Positions 50,067 to 63,763 of a stretch of DNA of 64,000 nucleotides are shown one piece after another. Both the position numbers and the translations under genes were made by a program. Within the stretch, counting starts at the first letter, position 1; every line of letters starts with the position of its first letter. This DNA comes from Anomaloglossus baeobatrachus (Eukaryota; Chordata; Amphibia; Anura; Aromobatidae), in NCBI RefSeq assembly GCF_048569485.1, contig NW_027442056.1:62001-126000 (forward strand), in the 5' to 3' direction. The notes beneath the pieces are model-generated. The model saw only the letters and a list, made by a program, of their open reading frames with translations. It searched no databases and was not told the DNA's origin.

Positions 50067-51186
50067 CTTCTTAACCCAGTTTCCAAAAGCAGAACTCGAT
50101 TCACCTGATTCATATTAGCCCGATTAGCGAATTGAAATGAATTTTTATCTAACACACTTTTTACTTGCTTTATTCATCCAAATAGCAAACTCATCACCAC
50201 TCAACTTCACCAACTCTGCTATGTCCCGTGCAGTATCTTGTTGTCAGTCTAATCTAGATCATGTGTAATTGAATGGAATAGATCCCTTTTGGACAAAGTG
50301 GAGTCAGATGCTGCAGTGACCACAGGTGTGAGAGGATCTACAATTGGCATCTGGTGTTATCTCTCTGCTTCCACTCCAAATAAAGTTACCTGTTGTTACC
50401 TGAACGTCAAATACTAAGAATGGGCGGCCTATGAAAGAATTAGTACTTTCATTAAGTATACTAAACCGGCTAATTGGGAATAGACAAACTGTAAAAAGCC
50501 CTCTGAGAAAGCCCCTCTCTAACCTTTGTTAGTAAGCTTTTCTGTAGCCTGCCTGTTGATGTATTTTCGGTTTGAACAGTGCACAACATGAAGAGACGGA
50601 ACACTGGCGGCTTGTCACAATGCCCCCCGATGACATCACAATAGCGCTGCTGCCTAGAAAACAAGCTGCGCAGAAGAAGTTGTTCTTTGGGTGGGAGGGT
50701 GGGCTAGTGGAAGGAGGGGGCAATCTCTTTTTTTCCCGGGTGGTAGGGGGATGACAGGAGAAGGGAAGCGGGTGGTGAGAAAGGTACAGAGGGCAGGGTT
50801 TGGGGGCTGGGAAGGAAAGGGAAAAGATTAGGGTTTGGGGATGATGAAAGGGCTTTCTACGGGTAAGGATGGCAAAGGGTGGCAGTGACGGAAAGTCAGG
50901 CAACCTGTCCTGTCCGTCTTTTTGTATCGTGAATTGGAAAGACTGCAAGGGGGAGGGGAGTTGCTTGCGCCCTAAAGGAGGAGTTATTCAGATTCATTGC
51001 AGTGGGCGGCGGCTGCAAAACGCACCATTCTTCTTGTTTTTGCTCTGCAAAGCAGCCTTTTCAAGGGTTGGCTTGGGTGACAAAATGTCTTGTGTAGGCG
51101 TGGGTTTGTCTCCCTCTCGCTCTCTCTCCCTAAGATGTGTCCGGCATAGGCCAGGGTGCCACTCGAGGCCCAAACCAATTCTGGTT

Positions 51187-51374
51187 ATCGCTTCTCGGCC
51201 TTTTGGCTAAGATCAAGTGTAGTATCTGTTCTTATCAGTTTAATATCTGATACGTCCCCTATCTGGGGACCATATATTAAATGGATTTTTAGAACAGGGA
51301 GATGGAAAAAGAGCTTGCTCTGTCCACTCCACGCATTGACCTGGTATTGCAGTACCTCCAGGAACGGTGCACCC
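51187..51374 (+). ncRNA. RNU2: U2 snRNA, copy 39
   Basis: Full length, no difference from copy 1 seen. Confidence 0.97.
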
Positions 51375-52494
51375 CTTCTTAACCCAGTTTCCAAAAGCAG
51401 AACTCGATTCACCTGATTCATATTAGCCCGATTAGCGAATTGAAATGAATTTTTATCTAACACACTTTTTACTTGCTTTATTCATCCAAATAGCAAACTC
51501 ATCACCACTCAACTTCACCAACTCTGCTATGTCCCGTGCAGTATCTTGTTGTCAGTCTAATCTAGATCATGTGTAATTGAATGGAATAGATCCCTTTTGG
51601 ACAAAGTGGAGTCAGATGCTGCAGTGACCACAGGTGTGAGAGGATCTACAATTGGCATCTGGTGTTATCTCTCTGCTTCCACTCCAAATAAAGTTACCTG
51701 TTGTTACCTGAACGTCAAATACTAAGAATGGGCGGCCTATGAAAGAATTAGTACTTTCATTAAGTATACTAAACCGGCTAATTGGGAATAGACAAACTGT
51801 AAAAAGCCCTCTGAGAAAGCCCCTCTCTAACCTTTGTTAGTAAGCTTTTCTGTAGCCTGCCTGTTGATGTATTTTCGGTTTGAACAGTGCACAACATGAA
51901 GAGACGGAACACTGGCGGCTTGTCACAATGCCCCCCGATGACATCACAATAGCGCTGCTGCCTAGAAAACAAGCTGCGCAGAAGAAGTTGTTCTTTGGGT
52001 GGGAGGGTGGGCTAGTGGAAGGAGGGGGCAATCTCTTTTTTTCCCGGGTGGTAGGGGGATGACAGGAGAAGGGAAGCGGGTGGTGAGAAAGGTACAGAGG
52101 GCAGGGTTTGGGGGCTGGGAAGGAAAGGGAAAAGATTAGGGTTTGGGGATGATGAAAGGGCTTTCTACGGGTAAGGATGGCAAAGGGTGGCAGTGACGGA
52201 AAGTCAGGCAACCTGTCCTGTCCGTCTTTTTGTATCGTGAATTGGAAAGACTGCAAGGGGGAGGGGAGTTGCTTGCGCCCTAAAGGAGGAGTTATTCAGA
52301 TTCATTGCAGTGGGCGGCGGCTGCAAAACGCACCATTCTTCTTGTTTTTGCTCTGCAAAGCAGCCTTTTCAAGGGTTGGCTTGGGTGACAAAATGTCTTG
52401 TGTAGGCGTGGGTTTGTCTCCCTCTCGCTCTCTCTCCCTAAGATGTGTCCGGCATAGGCCAGGGTGCCACTCGAGGCCCAAACCAATTCTGGTT

Positions 52495-52682
52495 ATCGCT
52501 TCTCGGCCTTTTGGCTAAGATCAAGTGTAGTATCTGTTCTTATCAGTTTAATATCTGATACGTCCCCTATCTGGGGACCATATATTAAATGGATTTTTAG
52601 AACAGGGAGATGGAAAAAGAGCTTGCTCTGTCCACTCCACGCATTGACCTGGTATTGCAGTACCTCCAGGAACGGTGCACCC
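52495..52682 (+). ncRNA. RNU2: U2 snRNA, copy 40
   Basis: Full length, no difference from copy 1 seen. Confidence 0.97.
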
Positions 52683-53802
52683 CTTCTTAACCCAGTTTCC
52701 AAAAGCAGAACTCGATTCACCTGATTCATATTAGCCCGATTAGCGAATTGAAATGAATTTTTATCTAACACACTTTTTACTTGCTTTATTCATCCAAATA
52801 GCAAACTCATCACCACTCAACTTCACCAACTCTGCTATGTCCCGTGCAGTATCTTGTTGTCAGTCTAATCTAGATCATGTGTAATTGAATGGAATAGATC
52901 CCTTTTGGACAAAGTGGAGTCAGATGCTGCAGTGACCACAGGTGTGAGAGGATCTACAATTGGCATCTGGTGTTATCTCTCTGCTTCCACTCCAAATAAA
53001 GTTACCTGTTGTTACCTGAACGTCAAATACTAAGAATGGGCGGCCTATGAAAGAATTAGTACTTTCATTAAGTATACTAAACCGGCTAATTGGGAATAGA
53101 CAAACTGTAAAAAGCCCTCTGAGAAAGCCCCTCTCTAACCTTTGTTAGTAAGCTTTTCTGTAGCCTGCCTGTTGATGTATTTTCGGTTTGAACAGTGCAC
53201 AACATGAAGAGACGGAACACTGGCGGCTTGTCACAATGCCCCCCGATGACATCACAATAGCGCTGCTGCCTAGAAAACAAGCTGCGCAGAAGAAGTTGTT
53301 CTTTGGGTGGGAGGGTGGGCTAGTGGAAGGAGGGGGCAATCTCTTTTTTTCCCGGGTGGTAGGGGGATGACAGGAGAAGGGAAGCGGGTGGTGAGAAAGG
53401 TACAGAGGGCAGGGTTTGGGGGCTGGGAAGGAAAGGGAAAAGATTAGGGTTTGGGGATGATGAAAGGGCTTTCTACGGGTAAGGATGGCAAAGGGTGGCA
53501 GTGACGGAAAGTCAGGCAACCTGTCCTGTCCGTCTTTTTGTATCGTGAATTGGAAAGACTGCAAGGGGGAGGGGAGTTGCTTGCGCCCTAAAGGAGGAGT
53601 TATTCAGATTCATTGCAGTGGGCGGCGGCTGCAAAACGCACCATTCTTCTTGTTTTTGCTCTGCAAAGCAGCCTTTTCAAGGGTTGGCTTGGGTGACAAA
53701 ATGTCTTGTGTAGGCGTGGGTTTGTCTCCCTCTCGCTCTCTCTCCCTAAGATGTGTCCGGCATAGGCCAGGGTGCCACTCGAGGCCCAAACCAATTCTGG
53801 TT

Positions 53803-53990
53803 ATCGCTTCTCGGCCTTTTGGCTAAGATCAAGTGTAGTATCTGTTCTTATCAGTTTAATATCTGATACGTCCCCTATCTGGGGACCATATATTAAATGG
53901 ATTTTTAGAACAGGGAGATGGAAAAAGAGCTTGCTCTGTCCACTCCACGCATTGACCTGGTATTGCAGTACCTCCAGGAACGGTGCACCC
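53803..53990 (+). ncRNA. RNU2: U2 snRNA, copy 41
   Basis: Full length, same as copy 1. The downstream spacer has a private G-to-A at 54280. Confidence 0.97.
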
Positions 53991-55110
53991 CTTCTTAACC
54001 CAGTTTCCAAAAGCAGAACTCGATTCACCTGATTCATATTAGCCCGATTAGCGAATTGAAATGAATTTTTATCTAACACACTTTTTACTTGCTTTATTCA
54101 TCCAAATAGCAAACTCATCACCACTCAACTTCACCAACTCTGCTATGTCCCGTGCAGTATCTTGTTGTCAGTCTAATCTAGATCATGTGTAATTGAATGG
54201 AATAGATCCCTTTTGGACAAAGTGGAGTCAGATGCTGCAGTGACCACAGGTGTGAGAGGATCTACAATTGGCATCTGGTATTATCTCTCTGCTTCCACTC
54301 CAAATAAAGTTACCTGTTGTTACCTGAACGTCAAATACTAAGAATGGGCGGCCTATGAAAGAATTAGTACTTTCATTAAGTATACTAAACCGGCTAATTG
54401 GGAATAGACAAACTGTAAAAAGCCCTCTGAGAAAGCCCCTCTCTAACCTTTGTTAGTAAGCTTTTCTGTAGCCTGCCTGTTGATGTATTTTCGGTTTGAA
54501 CAGTGCACAACATGAAGAGACGGAACACTGGCGGCTTGTCACAATGCCCCCCGATGACATCACAATAGCGCTGCTGCCTAGAAAACAAGCTGCGCAGAAG
54601 AAGTTGTTCTTTGGGTGGGAGGGTGGGCTAGTGGAAGGAGGGGGCAATCTCTTTTTTTCCCGGGTGGTAGGGGGATGACAGGAGAAGGGAAGCGGGTGGT
54701 GAGAAAGGTACAGAGGGCAGGGTTTGGGGGCTGGGAAGGAAAGGGAAAAGATTAGGGTTTGGGGATGATGAAAGGGCTTTCTACGGGTAAGGATGGCAAA
54801 GGGTGGCAGTGACGGAAAGTCAGGCAACCTGTCCTGTCCGTCTTTTTGTATCGTGAATTGGAAAGACTGCAAGGGGGAGGGGAGTTGCTTGCGCCCTAAA
54901 GGAGGAGTTATTCAGATTCATTGCAGTGGGCGGCGGCTGCAAAACGCACCATTCTTCTTGTTTTTGCTCTGCAAAGCAGCCTTTTCAAGGGTTGGCTTGG
55001 GTGACAAAATGTCTTGTGTAGGCGTGGGTTTGTCTCCCTCTCGCTCTCTCTCCCTAAGATGTGTCCGGCATAGGCCAGGGTGCCACTCGAGGCCCAAACC
55101 AATTCTGGTT

Positions 55111-55147
55111 ATCGCTTCTCGGCCTTTTGGCTAAGATCAAGTGTAGT
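55111..55147 (+). pseudogene. RNU2: U2 snRNA copy 42, 5' part (nt 1-37), interrupted
   Basis: The first 37 nt of U2, interrupted by the second type A insertion at the same base as copy 3. The promoter region upstream is unchanged. Confidence 0.97.
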
Positions 55148-55952
55148 GTTGTTCGAAGAGGTGGTTTAAGCTCCAGGCCACCTTAGTACAATGATACAAT
55201 GCACACTGGAAGGTTGCGCTTGCTAGTACTCTGGGTGGATAGTATATTCATCTAGTGGAAAACATGGCCCTACCAGGATCGAGGCTATTAGACTGAGTAA
55301 GGATGGGGGGCTATGGTACAACGTGCCCCAGGACTGACGACCCTGGAGTGAGTCTGAGCTTGCTGGCTTGGGACCCCGGCAAGCCTTGGGCTCTGTAGCA
55401 CACCGTACCTTGCCTTTTCATACTTTTTGAGCATATTACCCTATCCCGGCCTTCTGGCTAGGAAGGGAAATTTTTATAATCCCGGTCGGAGGTCTGGTCA
55501 GCTTTGGGCTGAGAAACTAACACCCGGTTGGAGGTCCGGGTCAGCTTCGGCTGAGAAACCAACACCCGGTTGGAGGTCTGGGTCAGCTTCGGCTGAGAAA
55601 CCAACACCCGGTTGGAGGTCCGGTTAGCCTTGGGCTGAGAAACCAACACCGGTTGACGGTCCGGGCAGTTTCGGCTGCGAAACCAACAACTAGTAGCTCT
55701 CTACTCCACTTGGGTAAGATGCCTGGGTGGACGCTGGGAGCAAGGACAAGGCTCAACCAGGCTTCGGCTTGGGGGAGCACCGAAGATCCCTGACCCTTGC
55801 TGTGGCCTTCTGGCTCGGAGGGACGGGGTTGATTTTTGGGGACCCTCTCCTCACGGTGGGGTCCACACGAATCCTAGCCTTTGCACTGTTTTTGGTGTGA
55901 CTTCGGTCATGCATTTTTTGTGGTGCTTTGGAAAGCTTCATTAAATCAAAAA
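55148..55952 (+). mobile_element. Type A insertion, second copy: putative U2-targeted retroelement
   Basis: An 805-bp relative of the block at 3151, in the same orientation, at the same U2 base and with the same two ends. Compared with the first copy I count seven substitutions (near the 5' end, in the middle, in the second 42-bp repeat and twice near the 3' third) and one extra A in the terminal A run. The five tandem repeats are at 55481-55688. It also lacks long reading frames. Fixed ends in both copies suggest this is the whole element rather than a chance fragment. The divergence is far above that between U2 units in this array. Confidence 0.75.
55481..55688 (+). repeat. Five tandem 42-bp repeats within the second type A insertion
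   Basis: Same number and phase of repeats as at 3484-3691. The second repeat here has GGTCCGGG where the first copy has GGTCTGGG, so its second and third units differ by one base instead of being identical. Confidence 0.92.
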
Positions 55953-56103
55953 ATCTGTTCTTATCAGTTTAATATCTGATACGTCCCCTATCTGGGGACC
56001 ATATATTAAATGGATTTTTAGAACAGGGAGATGGAAAAAGAGCTTGCTCTGTCCACTCCACGCATTGACCTGGTATTGCAGTACCTCCAGGAACGGTGCA
56101 CCC
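55953..56103 (+). pseudogene. RNU2: U2 snRNA copy 42, 3' part (nt 38-188)
   Basis: The 151-nt remainder of the gene, matching copy 1, followed by an intact 3' box at 56116-56130. Confidence 0.97.
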
Positions 56104-57223
56104 CTTCTTAACCCAGTTTCCAAAAGCAGAACTCGATTCACCTGATTCATATTAGCCCGATTAGCGAATTGAAATGAATTTTTATCTAACACACTTTTTA
56201 CTTGCTTTATTCATCCAAATAGCAAACTCATCACCACTCAACTTCACCAACTCTGCTATGTCCCGTGCAGTATCTTGTTGTCAGTCTAATCTAGATCATG
56301 TGTAATTGAATGGAATAGATCCCTTTTGGACAAAGTGGAGTCAGATGCTGCAGTGACCACAGGTGTGAGAGGATCTACAATTGGCATCTGGTGTTATCTC
56401 TCTGCTTCCACTCCAAATAAAGTTACCTGTTGTTACCTGAACGTCAAATACTAAGAATGGGCGGCCTATGAAAGAATTAGTACTTTCATTAAGTATACTA
56501 AACCGGCTAATTGGGAATAGACAAACTGTAAAAAGCCCTCTGAGAAAGCCCCTCTCTAACCTTTGTTAGTAAGCTTTTCTGTAGCCTGCCTGTTGATGTA
56601 TTTTCGGTTTGAACAGTGCACAACATGAAGAGACGGAACACTGGCGGCTTGTCACAATGCCCCCCGATGACATCACAATAGCGCTGCTGCCTAGAAAACA
56701 AGCTGCGCAGAAGAAGTTGTTCTTTGGGTGGGAGGGTGGGCTAGTGGAAGGAGGGGGCAATCTCTTTTTTTCCCGGGTGGTAGGGGGATGACAGGAGAAG
56801 GGAAGCGGGTGGTGAGAAAGGTACAGAGGGCAGGGTTTGGGGGCTGGGAAGGAAAGGGAAAAGATTAGGGTTTGGGGATGATGAAAGGGCTTTCTACGGG
56901 TAAGGATGGCAAAGGGTGGCAGTGACGGAAAGTCAGGCAACCTGTCCTGTCCGTCTTTTTGTATCGTGAATTGGAAAGACTGCAAGGGGGAGGGGAGTTG
57001 CTTGCGCCCTAAAGGAGGAGTTATTCAGATTCATTGCAGTGGGCGGCGGCTGCAAAACGCACCATTCTTCTTGTTTTTGCTCTGCAAAGCAGCCTTTTCA
57101 AGGGTTGGCTTGGGTGACAAAATGTCTTGTGTAGGCGTGGGTTTGTCTCCCTCTCGCTCTCTCTCCCTAAGATGTGTCCGGCATAGGCCAGGGTGCCACT
57201 CGAGGCCCAAACCAATTCTGGTT

Positions 57224-57411
57224 ATCGCTTCTCGGCCTTTTGGCTAAGATCAAGTGTAGTATCTGTTCTTATCAGTTTAATATCTGATACGTCCCCTATC
57301 TGGGGACCATATATTAAATGGATTTTTAGAACAGGGAGATGGAAAAAGAGCTTGCTCTGTCCACTCCACGCATTGACCTGGTATTGCAGTACCTCCAGGA
57401 ACGGTGCACCC
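57224..57411 (+). ncRNA. RNU2: U2 snRNA, copy 43
   Basis: Full length, no difference from copy 1 seen. Confidence 0.97.
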
Positions 57412-58531
57412 CTTCTTAACCCAGTTTCCAAAAGCAGAACTCGATTCACCTGATTCATATTAGCCCGATTAGCGAATTGAAATGAATTTTTATCTAACAC
57501 ACTTTTTACTTGCTTTATTCATCCAAATAGCAAACTCATCACCACTCAACTTCACCAACTCTGCTATGTCCCGTGCAGTATCTTGTTGTCAGTCTAATCT
57601 AGATCATGTGTAATTGAATGGAATAGATCCCTTTTGGACAAAGTGGAGTCAGATGCTGCAGTGACCACAGGTGTGAGAGGATCTACAATTGGCATCTGGT
57701 GTTATCTCTCTGCTTCCACTCCAAATAAAGTTACCTGTTGTTACCTGAACGTCAAATACTAAGAATGGGCGGCCTATGAAAGAATTAGTACTTTCATTAA
57801 GTATACTAAACCGGCTAATTGGGAATAGACAAACTGTAAAAAGCCCTCTGAGAAAGCCCCTCTCTAACCTTTGTTAGTAAGCTTTTCTGTAGCCTGCCTG
57901 TTGATGTATTTTCGGTTTGAACAGTGCACAACATGAAGAGACGGAACACTGGCGGCTTGTCACAATGCCCCCCGATGACATCACAATAGCGCTGCTGCCT
58001 AGAAAACAAGCTGCGCAGAAGAAGTTGTTCTTTGGGTGGGAGGGTGGGCTAGTGGAAGGAGGGGGCAATCTCTTTTTTTCCCGGGTGGTAGGGGGATGAC
58101 AGGAGAAGGGAAGCGGGTGGTGAGAAAGGTACAGAGGGCAGGGTTTGGGGGCTGGGAAGGAAAGGGAAAAGATTAGGGTTTGGGGATGATGAAAGGGCTT
58201 TCTACGGGTAAGGATGGCAAAGGGTGGCAGTGACGGAAAGTCAGGCAACCTGTCCTGTCCGTCTTTTTGTATCGTGAATTGGAAAGACTGCAAGGGGGAG
58301 GGGAGTTGCTTGCGCCCTAAAGGAGGAGTTATTCAGATTCATTGCAGTGGGCGGCGGCTGCAAAACGCACCATTCTTCTTGTTTTTGCTCTGCAAAGCAG
58401 CCTTTTCAAGGGTTGGCTTGGGTGACAAAATGTCTTGTGTAGGCGTGGGTTTGTCTCCCTCTCGCTCTCTCTCCCTAAGATGTGTCCGGCATAGGCCAGG
58501 GTGCCACTCGAGGCCCAAACCAATTCTGGTT

Positions 58532-58719
58532 ATCGCTTCTCGGCCTTTTGGCTAAGATCAAGTGTAGTATCTGTTCTTATCAGTTTAATATCTGATACGT
58601 CCCCTATCTGGGGACCATATATTAAATGGATTTTTAGAACAGGGAGATGGAAAAAGAGCTTGCTCTGTCCACTCCACGCATTGACCTGGTATTGCAGTAC
58701 CTCCAGGAACGGTGCACCC
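58532..58719 (+). ncRNA. RNU2: U2 snRNA, copy 44
   Basis: Full length, no difference from copy 1 seen. Confidence 0.97.
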
Positions 58720-59839
58720 CTTCTTAACCCAGTTTCCAAAAGCAGAACTCGATTCACCTGATTCATATTAGCCCGATTAGCGAATTGAAATGAATTTTTA
58801 TCTAACACACTTTTTACTTGCTTTATTCATCCAAATAGCAAACTCATCACCACTCAACTTCACCAACTCTGCTATGTCCCGTGCAGTATCTTGTTGTCAG
58901 TCTAATCTAGATCATGTGTAATTGAATGGAATAGATCCCTTTTGGACAAAGTGGAGTCAGATGCTGCAGTGACCACAGGTGTGAGAGGATCTACAATTGG
59001 CATCTGGTGTTATCTCTCTGCTTCCACTCCAAATAAAGTTACCTGTTGTTACCTGAACGTCAAATACTAAGAATGGGCGGCCTATGAAAGAATTAGTACT
59101 TTCATTAAGTATACTAAACCGGCTAATTGGGAATAGACAAACTGTAAAAAGCCCTCTGAGAAAGCCCCTCTCTAACCTTTGTTAGTAAGCTTTTCTGTAG
59201 CCTGCCTGTTGATGTATTTTCGGTTTGAACAGTGCACAACATGAAGAGACGGAACACTGGCGGCTTGTCACAATGCCCCCCGATGACATCACAATAGCGC
59301 TGCTGCCTAGAAAACAAGCTGCGCAGAAGAAGTTGTTCTTTGGGTGGGAGGGTGGGCTAGTGGAAGGAGGGGGCAATCTCTTTTTTTCCCGGGTGGTAGG
59401 GGGATGACAGGAGAAGGGAAGCGGGTGGTGAGAAAGGTACAGAGGGCAGGGTTTGGGGGCTGGGAAGGAAAGGGAAAAGATTAGGGTTTGGGGATGATGA
59501 AAGGGCTTTCTACGGGTAAGGATGGCAAAGGGTGGCAGTGACGGAAAGTCAGGCAACCTGTCCTGTCCGTCTTTTTGTATCGTGAATTGGAAAGACTGCA
59601 AGGGGGAGGGGAGTTGCTTGCGCCCTAAAGGAGGAGTTATTCAGATTCATTGCAGTGGGCGGCGGCTGCAAAACGCACCATTCTTCTTGTTTTTGCTCTG
59701 CAAAGCAGCCTTTTCAAGGGTTGGCTTGGGTGACAAAATGTCTTGTGTAGGCGTGGGTTTGTCTCCCTCTCGCTCTCTCTCCCTAAGATGTGTCCGGCAT
59801 AGGCCAGGGTGCCACTCGAGGCCCAAACCAATTCTGGTT

Positions 59840-60027
59840 ATCGCTTCTCGGCCTTTTGGCTAAGATCAAGTGTAGTATCTGTTCTTATCAGTTTAATATC
59901 TGATACGTCCCCTATCTGGGGACCATATATTAAATGGATTTTTAGAACAGGGAGATGGAAAAAGAGCTTGCTCTGTCCACTCCACGCATTGACCTGGTAT
60001 TGCAGTACCTCCAGGAACGGTGCACCC
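59840..60027 (+). ncRNA. RNU2: U2 snRNA, copy 45
   Basis: Full length, same as copy 1. The downstream spacer carries two private C-to-T changes, at 60389 and 60529, the most in any spacer. Confidence 0.97.
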
Positions 60028-61147
60028 CTTCTTAACCCAGTTTCCAAAAGCAGAACTCGATTCACCTGATTCATATTAGCCCGATTAGCGAATTGAAATG
60101 AATTTTTATCTAACACACTTTTTACTTGCTTTATTCATCCAAATAGCAAACTCATCACCACTCAACTTCACCAACTCTGCTATGTCCCGTGCAGTATCTT
60201 GTTGTCAGTCTAATCTAGATCATGTGTAATTGAATGGAATAGATCCCTTTTGGACAAAGTGGAGTCAGATGCTGCAGTGACCACAGGTGTGAGAGGATCT
60301 ACAATTGGCATCTGGTGTTATCTCTCTGCTTCCACTCCAAATAAAGTTACCTGTTGTTACCTGAACGTCAAATACTAAGAATGGGCGGTCTATGAAAGAA
60401 TTAGTACTTTCATTAAGTATACTAAACCGGCTAATTGGGAATAGACAAACTGTAAAAAGCCCTCTGAGAAAGCCCCTCTCTAACCTTTGTTAGTAAGCTT
60501 TTCTGTAGCCTGCCTGTTGATGTATTTTTGGTTTGAACAGTGCACAACATGAAGAGACGGAACACTGGCGGCTTGTCACAATGCCCCCCGATGACATCAC
60601 AATAGCGCTGCTGCCTAGAAAACAAGCTGCGCAGAAGAAGTTGTTCTTTGGGTGGGAGGGTGGGCTAGTGGAAGGAGGGGGCAATCTCTTTTTTTCCCGG
60701 GTGGTAGGGGGATGACAGGAGAAGGGAAGCGGGTGGTGAGAAAGGTACAGAGGGCAGGGTTTGGGGGCTGGGAAGGAAAGGGAAAAGATTAGGGTTTGGG
60801 GATGATGAAAGGGCTTTCTACGGGTAAGGATGGCAAAGGGTGGCAGTGACGGAAAGTCAGGCAACCTGTCCTGTCCGTCTTTTTGTATCGTGAATTGGAA
60901 AGACTGCAAGGGGGAGGGGAGTTGCTTGCGCCCTAAAGGAGGAGTTATTCAGATTCATTGCAGTGGGCGGCGGCTGCAAAACGCACCATTCTTCTTGTTT
61001 TTGCTCTGCAAAGCAGCCTTTTCAAGGGTTGGCTTGGGTGACAAAATGTCTTGTGTAGGCGTGGGTTTGTCTCCCTCTCGCTCTCTCTCCCTAAGATGTG
61101 TCCGGCATAGGCCAGGGTGCCACTCGAGGCCCAAACCAATTCTGGTT

Positions 61148-61335
61148 ATCGCTTCTCGGCCTTTTGGCTAAGATCAAGTGTAGTATCTGTTCTTATCAGT
61201 TTAATATCTGATACGTCCCCTATCTGGGGACCATATATTAAATGGATTTTTAGAACAGGGAGATGGAAAAAGAGCTTGCTCTGTCCACTCCACGCATTGA
61301 CCTGGTATTGCAGTACCTCCAGGAACGGTGCACCC
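61148..61335 (+). ncRNA. RNU2: U2 snRNA, copy 46
   Basis: Full length, same as copy 1. A private C-to-G at 61906 alters the CRE-like TGACATCA of the spacer to TGACATGA. Confidence 0.97.
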
Positions 61336-62455
61336 CTTCTTAACCCAGTTTCCAAAAGCAGAACTCGATTCACCTGATTCATATTAGCCCGATTAGCGAA
61401 TTGAAATGAATTTTTATCTAACACACTTTTTACTTGCTTTATTCATCCAAATAGCAAACTCATCACCACTCAACTTCACCAACTCTGCTATGTCCCGTGC
61501 AGTATCTTGTTGTCAGTCTAATCTAGATCATGTGTAATTGAATGGAATAGATCCCTTTTGGACAAAGTGGAGTCAGATGCTGCAGTGACCACAGGTGTGA
61601 GAGGATCTACAATTGGCATCTGGTGTTATCTCTCTGCTTCCACTCCAAATAAAGTTACCTGTTGTTACCTGAACGTCAAATACTAAGAATGGGCGGCCTA
61701 TGAAAGAATTAGTACTTTCATTAAGTATACTAAACCGGCTAATTGGGAATAGACAAACTGTAAAAAGCCCTCTGAGAAAGCCCCTCTCTAACCTTTGTTA
61801 GTAAGCTTTTCTGTAGCCTGCCTGTTGATGTATTTTCGGTTTGAACAGTGCACAACATGAAGAGACGGAACACTGGCGGCTTGTCACAATGCCCCCCGAT
61901 GACATGACAATAGCGCTGCTGCCTAGAAAACAAGCTGCGCAGAAGAAGTTGTTCTTTGGGTGGGAGGGTGGGCTAGTGGAAGGAGGGGGCAATCTCTTTT
62001 TTTCCCGGGTGGTAGGGGGATGACAGGAGAAGGGAAGCGGGTGGTGAGAAAGGTACAGAGGGCAGGGTTTGGGGGCTGGGAAGGAAAGGGAAAAGATTAG
62101 GGTTTGGGGATGATGAAAGGGCTTTCTACGGGTAAGGATGGCAAAGGGTGGCAGTGACGGAAAGTCAGGCAACCTGTCCTGTCCGTCTTTTTGTATCGTG
62201 AATTGGAAAGACTGCAAGGGGGAGGGGAGTTGCTTGCGCCCTAAAGGAGGAGTTATTCAGATTCATTGCAGTGGGCGGCGGCTGCAAAACGCACCATTCT
62301 TCTTGTTTTTGCTCTGCAAAGCAGCCTTTTCAAGGGTTGGCTTGGGTGACAAAATGTCTTGTGTAGGCGTGGGTTTGTCTCCCTCTCGCTCTCTCTCCCT
62401 AAGATGTGTCCGGCATAGGCCAGGGTGCCACTCGAGGCCCAAACCAATTCTGGTT

Positions 62456-62643
62456 ATCGCTTCTCGGCCTTTTGGCTAAGATCAAGTGTAGTATCTGTTC
62501 TTATCAGTTTAATATCTGATACGTCCCCTATCTGGGGACCATATATTAAATGGATTTTTAGAACAGGGAGATGGAAAAAGAGCTTGCTCTGTCCACTCCA
62601 CGCATTGACCTGGTATTGCAGTACCTCCAGGAACGGTGCACCC
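62456..62643 (+). ncRNA. RNU2: U2 snRNA, copy 47
   Basis: Full length, no difference from copy 1 seen. Confidence 0.97.
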
Positions 62644-63763
62644 CTTCTTAACCCAGTTTCCAAAAGCAGAACTCGATTCACCTGATTCATATTAGCCCGA
62701 TTAGCGAATTGAAATGAATTTTTATCTAACACACTTTTTACTTGCTTTATTCATCCAAATAGCAAACTCATCACCACTCAACTTCACCAACTCTGCTATG
62801 TCCCGTGCAGTATCTTGTTGTCAGTCTAATCTAGATCATGTGTAATTGAATGGAATAGATCCCTTTTGGACAAAGTGGAGTCAGATGCTGCAGTGACCAC
62901 AGGTGTGAGAGGATCTACAATTGGCATCTGGTGTTATCTCTCTGCTTCCACTCCAAATAAAGTTACCTGTTGTTACCTGAACGTCAAATACTAAGAATGG
63001 GCGGCCTATGAAAGAATTAGTACTTTCATTAAGTATACTAAACCGGCTAATTGGGAATAGACAAACTGTAAAAAGCCCTCTGAGAAAGCCCCTCTCTAAC
63101 CTTTGTTAGTAAGCTTTTCTGTAGCCTGCCTGTTGATGTATTTTCGGTTTGAACAGTGCACAACATGAAGAGACGGAACACTGGCGGCTTGTCACAATGC
63201 CCCCCGATGACATCACAATAGCGCTGCTGCCTAGAAAACAAGCTGCGCAGAAGAAGTTGTTCTTTGGGTGGGAGGGTGGGCTAGTGGAAGGAGGGGGCAA
63301 TCTCTTTTTTTCCCGGGTGGTAGGGGGATGACAGGAGAAGGGAAGCGGGTGGTGAGAAAGGTACAGAGGGCAGGGTTTGGGGGCTGGGAAGGAAAGGGAA
63401 AAGATTAGGGTTTGGGGATGATGAAAGGGCTTTCTACGGGTAAGGATGGCAAAGGGTGGCAGTGACGGAAAGTCAGGCAACCTGTCCTGTCCGTCTTTTT
63501 GTATCGTGAATTGGAAAGACTGCAAGGGGGAGGGGAGTTGCTTGCGCCCTAAAGGAGGAGTTATTCAGATTCATTGCAGTGGGTGGCGGCTGCAAAACGC
63601 ACCATTCTTCTTGTTTTTGCTCTGCAAAGCAGCCTTTTCAAGGGTTGGCTTGGGTGACAAAATGTCTTGTGTAGGCGTGGGTTTGTCTCCCTCTCGCTCT
63701 CTCTCCCTAAGATGTGTCCGGCATAGGCCAGGGTGCCACTCGAGGCCCAAACCAATTCTGGTT

